64,000 nt of DNA, taken from contig JAEHOE010000013.1 of NCBI GenBank assembly GCA_016858145.1, positions 744,001 to 808,000 of the forward strand, in the 5' to 3' direction. The notes below the pieces were generated by a model that saw nothing but the letters and a program-made list of their open reading frames with translations, had not been told where the DNA came from and did not search any database. Source of the DNA: Edaphochlamys debaryana (Eukaryota; Chlorophyta; Chlorophyceae; Chlamydomonadales). Every line of letters starts with the position of its first letter. The first letter of the stretch is position 1. A program made the position numbers and the translations under genes. This document shows, in pieces, positions 12,001 to 23,900 of the stretch.

Positions 12001-14464
12001 CATGCCGTGCAACGAAGAGTTGAGGCACCGCAGCACAGCGATGTGGCAGATATGTATGGTGTAGGTAAACCTATGGTGCGTATCCCCACGCCTGCCGCCT
12101 ACGCCACTCACCACAGTCGGCAGCACCAGCTGCACCCGCGACTCCACGCCCCGGCGGGCGTCCTGGATTCCGCCCACCAGCACCACGCTGCCGGCCGATG
12201 CCGCACCCAGGGCCTGGCGAGTCACGTGCAGCGACCCCCCCACAACCGCACCCGCAATCGCACCAGGGCCCGCCACGGCCTCCCACCGCGGCCCGCCCGG
12301 CGCCGCCAGGTCCAGCCGGTGCAAGCATGGCTCAAACCAGGCGTGTACGGAAGGTGCCGTACCGTTCGCCGCACCACTGGCCGCTGCACCGCCGCGGCTG
12401 CCGTACACGTACAAGTACGGCAGGGCGTCGTCGGCCATCGCCACGGCGTCCTCGTGGAAGGCCGGGGCCGCGGCTCCGACTGTGCTGCTGCAGCCGCTGC
12501 TGCTCGCGTCCTTGCTGGGAGGCTGTGGAGTCACGAGGCTGCAGGCGCCTGTGCTCGGGTCGATGCGGTGGAGGAGCCACACGGGCTGTGAGGGTGCGGG
12601 CGCCCGCAGCTGTCGAACCTTGGCGTGCGCGTGTGTGGTAGCCGGCCATGCTGTGCCGGGACCTGGGGCCACGCCGCTGGAAAGGACGTACAGAGCCCCG
12701 CCCACGCACGTGGCGGCAGCAGTGCGGAGTGGGTCAGGCAGGGCCGGCGGTGGCGAGGCGTGCGGTGGGTTCCGCGCCGTGGAGGGCTGCGCCGCGGAGA
12801 GCTCTGGCCGCAGCGGCAGCCGCCACCAGCGCAGCCTGCGTACCGCCGCATCCCCGCCCGCGAACGGAGAGCAGCTGGCACCCGAGCCCCGCCCCAGCCC
12901 AAGACCGTCCTCGGCAGCCGCCCCGTTTCCGTCCCTGGATGATGTGCCTGCGGTGCGGTCCGCCCCGCCCATGCTCGGCTCAGGGAGCGTTGCCCAGTAG
13001 AGGCATGGCTGCGGGTCGGCAGGCCGCGGCGGAGGCGGTGCCTCGTCTGCGGTCAGCGCAGTGCCGCCGCCCCGAAGGCTCACTCGGCAGCCGCCCAGCA
13101 GCCACAGCCGGCGACGGGCCCGGTCCACCACAAGGTGGTGGCCGTACCTGGCCGAGGGAGGGCAGCAGGGCCGAGACGCCGAGGTCCCGGGCACCTCGCC
13201 ATCCAGATCAGCACACTCCGCTGCGCCCGCCGTCTGGTCACTCGTGCCTGGCTCCGTGGCAGCCGCCGGCTTTGCCGCAGCAGCTGCGCCGGCGGCCGCA
13301 AGGGGCTGCCACCAGGCGCGGTCCGCCCCGGGCCCGCCCCCAAGCGCGCCGCCGTCCGCGCCCAGGCCCCAGCCCTCGGCCTCGCCGTCCTGCAGCACCG
13401 GGGCCACCCGGGACACGCCGTACTCGCCGTACCGATGTGGGTCGGGCGCCATCAGAAGCGCCCGCAGCTCCCCGCTGCACACGCCCTCCGGTGTGATGCC
13501 GCCGTGCACCAGCACGCACGCGCCGTACGACGCCGCCGCGCAGCCCTGGAGGAACAGGGAAGGGGTGCTCAAGGAACCGCCACGAGAGACCTCACACGCT
13601 GTAGTCACGCCTAGCAAGTATGGCGACGCCCATTCCCAAGCTCCAAGCCGGCGCGACCCGGAGAAGCCTCACAAGGGCAAGCTGGGCAAGGACCAGCGCA
13701 CAACGCACCTCCACAGCAGGCAGCGCTGCGCCCCCGCTGAGGCCGGTGAGGCCGACGCTGCCGGGGCGGTGCTGGGGCAGCTCGGCGTCGTAGTGCCGAG
13801 ACCCCGCCACAAGCAGCAGCCGCGCAGGTCCCCTCAGCGGGCCCAGCTCCTGGCCGCTATGCACGCGGCTGTGGTCCCGAAGCTCCAGCGGATGCGCGTC
13901 AGGGACGGCCGCGGCTGTTCCGCCCTCCTTGCGGCGGCGGCCAGGTTCGACCCAGAAGTCTGGCGTGTGCCGCTTTGGCCAGCCCGGGGCTGCGGAGGGA
14001 GTGCCGGAGGCGCGGCCGCCGAGAACCAGGAGCGTTCGCTGGCGGTAGAGGAGGGCACGGCCGCCTGGAGCATCGGGGAGGCGGGGAGGGGCGCGCAGTT
14101 TGGTGTGGGGCAACAACTACTGTTGGCGTTGAGCACACGAACCGCATGCGCCCTGTGCGCCCCCACCTGCGTGGGCCAGGTCGCAGGTGAAGCCCGAGTC
14201 GACGGCGACGTGGGGCGGCAGGGCGTGGCGACACGCAGTCGAGAGCCAGCCGGCAAACTTCTGGCGCTCCGTAGTCTCCGCCGCAGTGGCACCGTCCGTA
14301 GTGCTGTCCTCTAGATCTGCAGGGCTTTGTTCCTCGGCTTCAAAGGCACGCAGGAGAATCTCGCGGACATGGGGCGGCAGGTCCTCCCAAGGTCCAAGCT
14401 CCCGCTGCATCTGTGCCATGACAACCTCATGGTGAAAGCCCGACGCCAGACCGTGAGCGAGCAT
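9005..14464 (-). CDS. Large Kelch/beta-propeller-like protein
   Basis: The gene has about nine or more exons, from an ATG at 14464 to a TGA at 9005. Exon 1 (MLAHGLASGFHHEVVMAQMQ...) ends at a GCAG|GTGGGG donor near 14170. Later exons carry repeated propeller blade signatures: LLVLGGRAS, ACVLVHGG, SARYGHHLVV followed by LWLLGG, LPYLYVYGSRGG and SVVLVGG. The repeated hydrophobic-GG endings and the Arg-Tyr-Gly-His segment are typical of Kelch/galactose-oxidase blades. After about 12 kb the exons encode a helical, charged C-terminal part, including DLEAEQRREERRRR and ARRYAEWRQEQEEQAKRAQ segments that could form coiled coils. No F-box, BTB or methyltransferase domain was recognised. It is presumably a protein-interaction scaffold; specific function unknown. 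Several internal exon joins were not resolved to the base. Confidence 0.6.
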
Positions 14465-14760
14465 TCAGAGAGACTCTGAACTGCGCAGCTGTCGAGAGCA
14501 GCCCGCAAGCACAGGGAACTAAGTTCAAGTGCTCATTGAATAGGCAAGATAAGGAGGAAAAGCGATGTTTTGAAGCCGAGAAGAACTGAGCGTTTCTGGC
14601 AAAGAAAGCCTTGGGCTGGATCCTGAAAAAAATGTTTTGCGACCTCGTCTGCCTTTCCCCCAGCTACTTGTTACAGCTGATCGAGTGACTGCACGCGTAG
14701 ACTTCTAGCTACCGATCGTTGAGCCGATCACAAGCCGGCACCGAAGACCTCCGACCCAAA
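14465..14760. promoter_or_regulatory. Bidirectional promoter region
   Basis: This 296-bp gap separates the divergent start codons of the Kelch-like gene (minus) and the plastid membrane protein gene (plus), so both promoters and 5' UTRs must lie here. It is richer in A+T than its surroundings. No clear TATA element could be assigned. Confidence 0.45.
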
Positions 14761-16494
14761 ATGCAGGCCGCTCTCCGCCCCTCGCTGCGCTCCGGGCGTC
14801 AAGCTTTTAGCAGCAGCACGCGCCGTGGGGCACCAAGCGTGCGCCCGGTCGTGCACACCAAGGTCCGGCACATCTTGCGCGGCGAAGTCGCCAATTCAGA
14901 ATTCAGCACTGTGCGACTTGCGGATTGCGCGAACGAGAACCTCTCTTCTGTTTGGGTGGACCTGATGCCATTTTGGCGTGCCTGCTTGCACCCACCCATC
15001 CAATCAGGCGTATGTGGAGGCGTCGACTACCCTGGCTGTGCTGCAGCAGGGGATTGCGTACGGTGCGTTGTGCGCGCGGGGGGTGTTGCAGGGGTTCACT
15101 ACGGGGCTGTGTCGACCCTTCGGCGGCCGAGTTCGCCCGCGTGCCGAACCCGCCTACCCCTCCGAGCTGAACCGCCTCGCGCTGTTCCTTCCCGCAGCAA
15201 TTGTTCTGGGAGGCGAGGCCGTCTACACGCGCACGCAACTACCGGAGGGCGAGGCCGGCCGGTACGTGGGTTGGAATCTGGTCCCCCATATCCGGTCTGC
15301 GTGCTTATCCAGACTCCGCAGGTTAGCATCCCCCCGGCCCTGTGTGCCCCACACGTCCCGTAGGCCTGAGATCAAGCCCGTGGCTGCCGGTGCTGCGGGA
15401 ACCCTGGTGGTGGGTTGGTTCGGTCCAATCGTTGCGGAATCGGCCCAGCAGGGTGCAGCCCGCACCTCCCAACAGCGCGCACCCCGCGCCCCGATGACCA
15501 TGCACGGCCACCCCGGCCCCTGCCCCAGCGCTTCTCCACTCCGTCAAAGATCACCCCCCTCGACCCCCTCCCTGCAGGCCTGCGCGCTGGTGGGCCTCAA
15601 CAACGACGCCCTGTACACCCCCGGCTTCGTGATCGGGCTGCTCACGGTGCGGGCCGGGGGTCGTGGCCCGGGGGCTGTGGGCTGTGGGCAAGAGCCCCAC
15701 AGAGAGGGCACCAGCACAGTCAAGAGTCCTACTCGGTCATCGCCTTAACGGACTGGTCCCGGTCAGGGGTGGCAAGGGCAAGGCCCAAAGGGCAGGGTGT
15801 GCCGTGGGCCGCGCTTGACTCTGGTCCCCGTGTGGACCTCCCACTGTCCCCTCCCCTGTCCGCAGTCCACCGCCATGTTCGCCTACTGCATCAAGCGCAC
15901 CATCGACACCAGTGAGACGCGGACCATGGGCTTGGGATCGAGGGCGAGAGGAAGGGGGCCGTGCTGCTCCGTCCGAAGCAAGAAACCATCTGCGCCGTTT
16001 GGGCCATGCCGGCGCTGCAGTACCGGTAGCCTCACAACCAACCCGCGCTCCGCTTAAACCAGCCCCTGACGCCTGCACCTCTGGCCCCCGGCCCCGCTCG
16101 CCCCACGCCCTCTGCCTCCTCCAGAGCAGGACGATTCCGACTGGCCCGGCCCCAAGTCCTGGCCCGCCGTCATGTCGCTCATCAGCTTCTTCGCCCTCAA
16201 CGTCTTCCTGCAGGCCATCCGGGTGAGAGCGATGCATGTTTGGGGGCTTTTGTTGCTGTCGCACGGACAAGGGCATCCGCCGTGAACCCACATACGGGCG
16301 GAGGGCCAAAGTGGAAGGTGTCAAGCGAATCGCCATTAAGGGGGATGGTGGTCGGGGCGTGCCGGGCGTGGCCCCCTGCGGCTTCGACTTGAGAGAGTTT
16401 GGGGCCTGAGCCTGCTCGTTTAAGATCTGAGCGGCCGCTGCACCCTCTCTTGACTAACTGCCATCACTCGTGACCCGCTGCAGGCTGAGCTGTA
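14761..16494 (+). CDS. Putative plastid-targeted small membrane protein
   Basis: About seven short exons join in frame: an N-terminal exon (MQAALRPSLRSGRQAFSSST...), AYVEASTTLAVLQQGIAY, IVLGGEAVYTRTQLPEGEAG, a PEIKPVAAGAAGTLV exon, ALVGLNNDALYTPGFVIGLL, STAMFAYCIKRTID, and DDSDWPGPKSWPAVMSLISF continuing to FFALNVFLQAIR. The last exon is only Ala-Glu-Leu-stop (from 16484). The N-terminus is rich in Ser, Arg and Ala with almost no acidic residues, as in algal chloroplast transit peptides. Two to four hydrophobic helices follow. I do not recognise the family. It is probably a chloroplast envelope or thylakoid membrane protein of about 220 residues. The stop codon lies inside a TGTAA string. Confidence 0.55.
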
Positions 16495-17069
16495 AACAGC
16501 ACCGGACGCTAGCTTTCGGACCGCCACCCCCTCGGCCTGCGCTGCACGCGGCCATGCAGCCGAGCGGGCGCGGCGGGCGGTGGTGCTTGGGAGTAGAGAG
16601 AGGGGGGCTGCTGGGGTACGCGCAATGTCTAAGGTGTGCGCCCCAGGAGGCTGGGGCAAGGCGCTTGGCGCAATGGCGGAGGGGCCAAGCGGGAGCCGAC
16701 GGCTGGTGGCCGTCGTGTACTAGACACAGGCGCTGCTGGGTCTAGGAAGCGCACGGGGCGTGCACGCCCCGTCGAGACCTACGGAAGTCGTCCGGTGGGC
16801 CCAGAGCATGTCGCTGAGGGTGCGTGGCCCGTTTCGCTCGCTTACGCAACGCTGGCAGTCAGGATAGCCGAGGCGGTGGTCGGACCGGGCCTGTGTGCAC
16901 GTGTGTGTGATTCGCGTGGTCAACTGGCAAGGTGGCGTGCTGGGCACGGGCTGGGCGTGGAGCCGTGGACCGCGGGCTGCGAACTTCCCAGGCTGTGCAA
17001 GTCCATGCTTAGTTCAAGGGCTGGCCAGGGGTGCGCGAGTGCTTTCCTGCTACTCTGCCAGCAGTATTA

Positions 17070-17074
17070 TTACA
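17070..17074 (-). terminator. Possible TGTAA signal of the secreted protein gene
   Basis: This is the closest minus-strand TGTAA that I found downstream of the stop at 17976. It would imply a 3' UTR of about 0.9 kb, long but not unusual for volvocine algae. Confidence 0.3.
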
Positions 17075-17317
17075 GCAGCTCAGGGCCAGCAGCACCGGGT
17101 GATCACCCCTGAGCAGCATGGCACCGTAACAGGCATTCTGGAGGGACTTGAGCCATAAGCGACAATTGAGCAGTTCCTGCATGCTTTCGTTGAGCAGAGG
17201 GGAGAGACGACAGCGCACACAACGCCATCGGCCCTTGCTTAGGTTATATGCAGTGTGGGGGGTCCGTGGACATGCTTCCACGTGTGCACTCCGCGGCCCG
17301 CTCACGGCAGCAGATAG

Positions 17318-17620
17318 AGGGTGAGACACCAACACACAAATGCTACTTGTGAGGCACAACTTCATCAGCATCCAGTCGTGCCAGTAGAGCACGCGACATG
17401 CCGTGTGCCGTACGTACGGTAAGCACTACACTGCACATTGTTTATCAACCCGGCCACACTACTACAAATGGCGCCTTAAAACAGAAGGCGAGAACACAGC
17501 AGCTTGAGGGTGAGGCACCTTGACCCAGGACCCGCACGAGTGCTTTGTGTGCGGCACACTTTCTTCAGCAGTCAGTCGTGCCTGTCGAACACGTAACATT
17601 GCATGTACCGTACGTACGGG
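17318..17620. repeat. Degenerate direct repeat pair
   Basis: The blocks at about 17318-17420 and 17507-17620 share an ordered series of short matches: a gagggtgag(a/g)cacc start, a cagtcgtgcc core and an end containing the palindrome cgtacgtacgg. They look like two old copies of a unit of about 190 bp. Confidence 0.4.
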
Positions 17621-17661
17621 AGAGTAATGCTAGCTTGAGACCGCTAGGCCCGCAGCCTGGA

Positions 17662-17952
17662 GCAAGAGGTTGGATGCCTACTCGCCCCCGCATATGTACC
17701 ACGCCTTGGATCCCCCATTTTCCGGGTGGTGCTATGCGGACTGAAGTGTGAGTAGCAAACTATCCCCGCCGGTCCAAGAGGCTGCCTTGTTCAAGCCAAT
17801 TGGGGTTCCCCCATCCGGGATGATTATGGTCCATCGAGCTTAGAGCAAGTGCACCGTGTCGCGACTGCCCTCAGAGAATTGCGCAAGGTTAGCTAGACAT
17901 GTCGCAAGAGGTTGGACGTGTGCTCGAGCATATGTACCACGCCTTGGATCAC
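17662..17952. repeat. Second degenerate direct repeat pair
   Basis: GCAAGAGGTTGGA occurs at 17662 and 17904. CATATGTACCACGCCTTGG occurs at 17691 and 17929. The offsets are about 240 bp. This may be a tandem repeat or remains of a mobile element. Confidence 0.45.
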
Positions 17953-17975
17953 CCCCATTGGGCAGTGAAAATCGT

Positions 17976-20900
17976 CTAGGCGCACATCAGCAGCGAAGCC
18001 AGGGCCAGGGCCAGGAGCGCGCGGAGCAGGCCGCTGCAGCGGACGGCGGCGGCGGAGCCCGTGGGGGGTGAGGGGGGGGGGGTTCGGTGGCGGCGAGCGA
18101 GGGGACGGCGGCGGCAGGCGAGGCGGCGGCGGGCTGGGCGGCGGCGGGCTCGGGGGGAGGTAGGGGCCTGCACAGTGGACGAAGGGCACGGCCCAGGGTA
18201 GACACGAGGGGGGGTGCAAGAAGGGCAATTTGTCAGGACACACTATGGGCTACGGCAAAGTGCGAGCAAAGACGCAGGCGGTGCCTGGGCTCACTTCTAG
18301 GACCAGCGCCGAGGCTCAGCAGCTGGGTCGAGCGAAGGCTCCTCGGGAAGTCGTCGGATGGCACAGAGACTGCGCCGCAGGCGCTAGAGGCAGCAGAGCA
18401 GCAACACTCTAGTAGTTACAGTCACAGCAGAGTAGATCCGCAGCAAGTAGTAGTAGCAGCAGTGCTTCCGACTTGCCAGTCGGAAGCTGGGCGTTCGCCT
18501 AAGTCCCCCCGCTCGGAAGGGCTCATTGCCGTACCTCAGGTGCTCATGCCACGTGTCCCACGAGGCAAACCCTGGTGTCACAACCCTAGTCACGACCCTA
18601 GACGTACCCTCCAGCACAAACCAGCAGACCGGCCACAAACCTCCAGCATCCTACCTCAACTCCCGACCGGCAACCATACTGTGACAGCGACGGTACTGTG
18701 CTCTGTCAGCTGTCAGGACACACTATGGGCTACGGCAAAGTGCAGCCGGCTGACCGAACTCCCCCCCTTGGCGACTCTAGAGCCAAAAACGCGAAGTCAG
18801 GCGGCCTCGAAGCCATACGCTAAGCCAGAAACAGTTTGCTCAAGCTGTACACAACAGTTCCCTCCAGCAGAGAAACCTCAATCCTCCCCCATGCTCGCTA
18901 AGTGTCCTCACCAGGCTACAGCCAGCAGAACTCATCTCCCTCGGTTCACCACCCTATCTACGCATGCACCCAGTGCCCAGCGCGTCCCTTCCCGATACCC
19001 CTCATCAGCTGCGCCCTCAAGGTCGCATCCCGGAACACTAACAGCCAAGCTCCAGACTTTCCGTTGACGTATCCACAGGTGTCTCCAGTGATGATGGCCA
19101 GCCGCTCGTCCTCCGTGAAGGTGTTGAGCAGGGCGGCCCATGCGTCCGGCGGGGCCGTAAGCATGCGCCGCGGGATGAAGGCCACGACTAGCGGCACCAT
19201 GGCGACGGCCAGGGGCAGCCAGAAGGGCAGAAGCTCCGGGTGCGGAGCAGAGATGATGAGCCAGGACTCGCCGGGCGTGGCGAGGCGGCGGTAGGTCCCA
19301 GGTTGCAGGGGATCCAAGCGGGGCCAGCCCGGGGCCTCGGTGGCCCGGCCCCCGTTGGCGCAGACGGAGTAGCCTCTCGCGCGGAGCGCGTTGGCCAGAG
19401 TCTCGTCACCGGCGCACGGGTCCAGAATGACGGGCGATCGGCTTGCGTCCAGGTGGTCCAGAAGCAGGTTGAGCGCCTCCTCAGCGGGCGCAGGGTGCGT
19501 ACCCGTGGGAAAGGACTCAGGCAGGCTGGAGGCCAGCCCGGGCACGGAGCGCAGCTGCAGCAGCGCAGCAGCTCGGGCGCTTGGCGAAGACAGGTCCCAG
19601 GTGTCGGGCAGGACTAAGGGCGGGCCCCCAGCCGCCGTGACGAGGGCCGTGGTGGACGGTTGAGCGCATGCTTTGGCTGCTCGCAGAGTCAGGCGCTCCG
19701 TGGTGCCGTCAGTGTAGCGCGCCTCAATGGGGCGAGAGTGCGGCTCGTCCAACTTGTAGTGCAGGGTGCCCCTACGGTTCACGAAAGTGTTGGTCGCGGG
19801 GTCTCGGACCTTGCGGGAGCAGGGAACGCCCTCCAGCGCCTTGGCCTCGTTGAGCCGACGGCGCGCTTGAGCGGAGGGGAAGATCTGCGGCTGCGGTGCC
19901 TCGCGCGGTACGGGGGCAGGTAGCTGATCAATTGTTGCCGGTGTCACGCCGCGGGCATGGCAGTCGGGGCAAGTCCAGGTGCCGCGGGGCACGCGCTGGA
20001 GCGGAGGTCGAAGGCAGTACAGGTGCCAGCCGGTGCCGCACCCGTTGCACATGACCATCTTGGACTCGTCGCCTGGGAAGGCACAGATCTCGCAGGGCAG
20101 GTCCAGCGGCGGCACCGCGATGCGAGGATCGACGATTGGGTCCAGGTCTTGGAGGTGGCAGGGAGGGAGCAAGGTTGCTCACGTGTTCCTTGCGGATGGT
20201 GCCGTCACGGCCCATCAGCTCGGCAACTCCCTCTGGGCTCACGGCCACGATGCGGAGCACGGTGTCGCGGACGGGCAGTTGGAGCGTGTTGTTCTGGTTG
20301 CGTAGGATGACGTAGACGTAGTCACCTACGTTGAATTTGGTAAAGCGGGGCTTGTAGCCGCCAGCTCGCACGCGGGCGTAGTTGTGGCGGTCCCGCCACT
20401 GCGCCGTCAGCAGGTTCTGGCCGTTGAAAGGCGCGGCCTGTTGCACGTTGTGTGAGCGCAGCATGACGAGTTGGTCGGCCCGTTGCGGATCAGCATCAGG
20501 GTCGATCGCCTCTGCCCACAGCTCGGCGGCGCCGAGGGGCACAGCAGGCGGTGCGCCGTACATGAGCTCAAACGGGGACTTGCCGGTGGACTTCTGAGGG
20601 GAGCAGCGGTAGCCCATCAGGACCCAAGGCAGGTACTCGTCCCAGCGCTCGGCGGAGGCGTACTGAGCGCAGTACTTGCGCAGAGAGCGTTTGCAGACCT
20701 GCACGACTCTTTCCGCAGCGCCGTTGGCCTGCGGGTGGTTGGGCGACGTGTGACGATGGTCGATGAAGCATTGCTCGAGCAGGGCGGCAAAGGCGCCTTG
20801 GAACTCGGAGCCTCCGTCGGTCACCACCTCGGCGGGCGCCGAGAAGCGGGCTAGGACGTTGGCTAGGAAGGCGTTGGCCACCTCCTCAGAGCCCTTGGAG

Positions 20901-23900
20901 CGAAGCGGGATCATCTCCACGTGCTTGGTCCAAGCCTCGACGCAGACCATGACGTACTCGTAGCCGGAGCTCGTGCGAGTGAGAGGCCCAGCCAGGTCCA
21001 CGTGCCAGCGGAAGAAGGGCCCGCGGATTGGCAGGGGGTGCAACTCGGGCGGAGTGACGTTACCGACGGTGTTGGCGCGATCGCACAGGGGGCAGCGCTG
21101 AACCACATACTCGACATCCCTGGACATGCCTTGCCACCAGTAGCCGTTCTGGACCAGGCACAGGGTGCGGCGAGCTCCCCAGTGCCCCAGGCGGTGGTGG
21201 GCCTCCTGGATGATGGCTTGGCGGCGCTCAGGTGGAGGTACCTCGCGCATGGTGCTGTTAGGCATGCGGCGGTACAGGCGGTTGCTCCGGTCGTCGAAGC
21301 GGTAGTTGATGGCGCGACGCGCCACCCGTCTAGCCGCTTCTCCGACAATGCCGGCGGGGCAGGTGCCCTGGGCGAGGTAGTGGAGCAGTTGCTTGTCCTC
21401 CCAAGGGTCGCAGTAGCGGGACTCCTGTGCGTCGGCGACGGCCGAGACCAGGGCAGAAGTCCAGTGCTCGTTGGATTGGTGGTGCTGCAGCGCGGTGGTG
21501 ACCAGGGCTGCAGGCTGCGCCGCTGTGTTGTTTTCAATCTCCCTACCCCCCCCCAGCGGGGCAGCCGGTGGCGCCTGCTGAGGTGGCATGCGAGCCATGT
21601 GGTGCGGGGTGACGAAAGCGCGTTGAAGGGCTTGTGCGCAGAGAAAGATGCGTGCAGCAGCTGGAGTCTGCAGACCCTGCTGCAGGGCGTCGATGGCGGA
21701 GGGCACGGCGAGGGTGCCGTCATTGCGCCGCTCCAGCAGCGAGGCGGGCTCCAGGCCGGTTAGGGCGGCTATCTCCTCTGGCAGCAGAGGTGACGGCACG
21801 GCCGAGGCGGTGGAGGGCAGCTGGAGAGTGGCGAGGTTGCCCGGTGGGAAGACGGTGACGGGGCGGCCCGGCACGTCGCAGGCCGAGTAGGGCTCGCCGA
21901 GCGGCGCCTCGCAGAGGGGCAGGCGGCGTGAGGGTACCGCTGCCGCTGCCGGAAGGTTGCTGGGGTTCCAGGCACCAGATGTTGCCACCTTGCGCAGGTG
22001 CTCAGGGGCCGCGAGGTTGGTGCAGAAGGCACGCAGCGAGTGCTGAGCCCTGCCCATGGCGGCGGTGTCCAGCGTGAGGCAGGTCCCGAAGGGCGTGTCC
22101 GCCGACGCTGGTGGCTCGCGCTCCAGCAGGAAGCCGGGCGGGAGCCGGGGTTGCAGCTCTTGGAGCCTGCCAAGGAGCTCTAGCACTCTATCTGGCGGAG
22201 CCAGGGTCGAGTCTAGGTTGCCGAGCACCAACCACTGCTGCCCTGACTTGGCGGAAGCAGCAAGGAGGTGGTCGTTGGTGAGCGGACCGGGCGGCAGCGC
22301 GGACCAGGGGCTTTCAACGGCGGAGCCGCGAAGCTGTCGGGGAAAGGAGGCACGGAGCCAGCCCAGGCGGCGGCGCAGCAGCGAATGCTCTTGCGCGGGC
22401 GCACCCAGGGTGTGATAACGGCGCACGGTCCAGCCCGCCCGGAGGCAGGCCTCGAGGCCCGTGGCGGCGGAGGTGCCGCACTCCACGACTACCAGCCCTT
22501 CCGTGAGGGCGTGCTCCAGGAAGTGGTGCGAGAGCAGGCTGGTGTCGAGGGCAGCGGTGCGGCCCTCGGCAACTCGGCGGGGACGCGGCGGCGAAAGCGA
22601 GGTCGCCCGGAGGGCGTCTCGGGCCTCGCGCACGACGCGGTTGGCGGTGAGGTTGGCCTGTCGGGTCAGGAGCTGAGCCGCAGTGCACTCGGGGTCGGCG
22701 AAGCGCTCGACGGGGTCAGAGGCCGTGCCGTTGCCGCCAGCGAGCCACTCGTCGGGAGAGGGAGCGAGGGCGGAGCCCTGTCCCGTGACGGTGGCCAGCA
22801 GGGAGTACTCCTCGCGAGCGCGCAGCGCCAGGACTTGGACTGCAGACATGAGTGCCGTGGGTTGCGCCTAGGGCGTGACGGTCGGATACGGGACGAGCCG
22901 AGGCGGCGGCGGCTTGGCGTCGGAGTCCTTGTCCATGCGGGCTCCGGAGCCATCCGCGCTCGAGGGCAGAGGCGAGCGGCTGAGGGTGTCAGCGTTATAG
23001 TGGAGCTGGCCTGGCCGATGGGCGACATCGAAGTCGTACTCCTGCATCAAGAGTGCCCAGCGAGCGTACTGCCCAACTAGGTTTTGGTTCTCCATCAGCC
23101 AGAGCAGGGGCGCGTGGTCGGTGACCAGGATGAAGCGTGGCCCTATCGGGTAGGGGCGCAGCATCTTCATTGCCCAGCAGGCAGCCAGCATCTCACCCTT
23201 GTAGGAGGTGTAGTTGCGCTCGTGCACGTTGAGTGAGCGCGAGATGCAGGCGACCATGTACTCATGCCCTTCGTCATCCAGTTGGCCTAGGACGGCGCTG
23301 ATGCCTACATTGGAAAAGTCAGTGTGCAGGATCAGTTGACAGTTGGGATCAGGCTTGCGGAGCAGCCGGTCGTTGGTCGAGAACTCGGCCTTGAGCTGGT
23401 CCAAGGCCTCCTGGTGGCGCGGCTGCCAGGTCTCGGGGCCCCACGTGACGCCCTTCTTGGTGAGCTCGTAGAGCGGGTTGGCGATGCAGGCGAAGCGGGG
23501 GATGTAACAACGATAGTAGTTGCAGAGGCCGAGCAGGGCTTGGAGCTCGGTCAGCGAGCGAGGGGGCTGGATGGCTTGGATCGCAGCGACCTTGGCCTGA
23601 ACCGGGCGGAGCCCGTCAGCGCTCACCATGTGGCCCAGGAACTCTATCTTGTCTGCCGCGACTACGGTCTTGTCGGGATGCAGCTTGATGTTGATCTCGT
23701 CCAACATTGCGAGGAACCGCGCGAGATTCTGCTCGTGCTCCTCTGCCGTACGGCCGGTTACTGCGGCGTCGTCGACAAAAAGGTACACGCAGTCTTGCAG
23801 GCCGTACTTCCACGAAAGTACTCGCTGCCAAGCTGCCGTGGCGTTGACGGCGCCGTACATCAACCGTTTGTACCGCCAGAGGGTGTTGTTCCACCAGAAC

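Larger units (their letters stand above)
16495..17975. other. Gene-poor stretch between convergent genes
   Basis: This region lies between the 3' ends of the plastid protein gene (plus) and the secreted protein gene (minus). It contains a minus-strand TGTAA at 17070-17074 and two pairs of degenerate repeats. No coding region was supported. Confidence 0.45.

Noticed and set aside
20921..21763. Plus-strand frames across the retroelement (for example 20.9-21.8 kb and 28.0-28.9 kb).
   Set aside because: They have no known motif, and the minus strand in the same place encodes integrase and Gag-Pol.
19928..22849. Calling the element DIRS/PAT because of its split repeats.
   Set aside because: The integrase is of the H2C2/DDE type, no tyrosine recombinase motif was seen, and a 4-bp flanking duplication is present.
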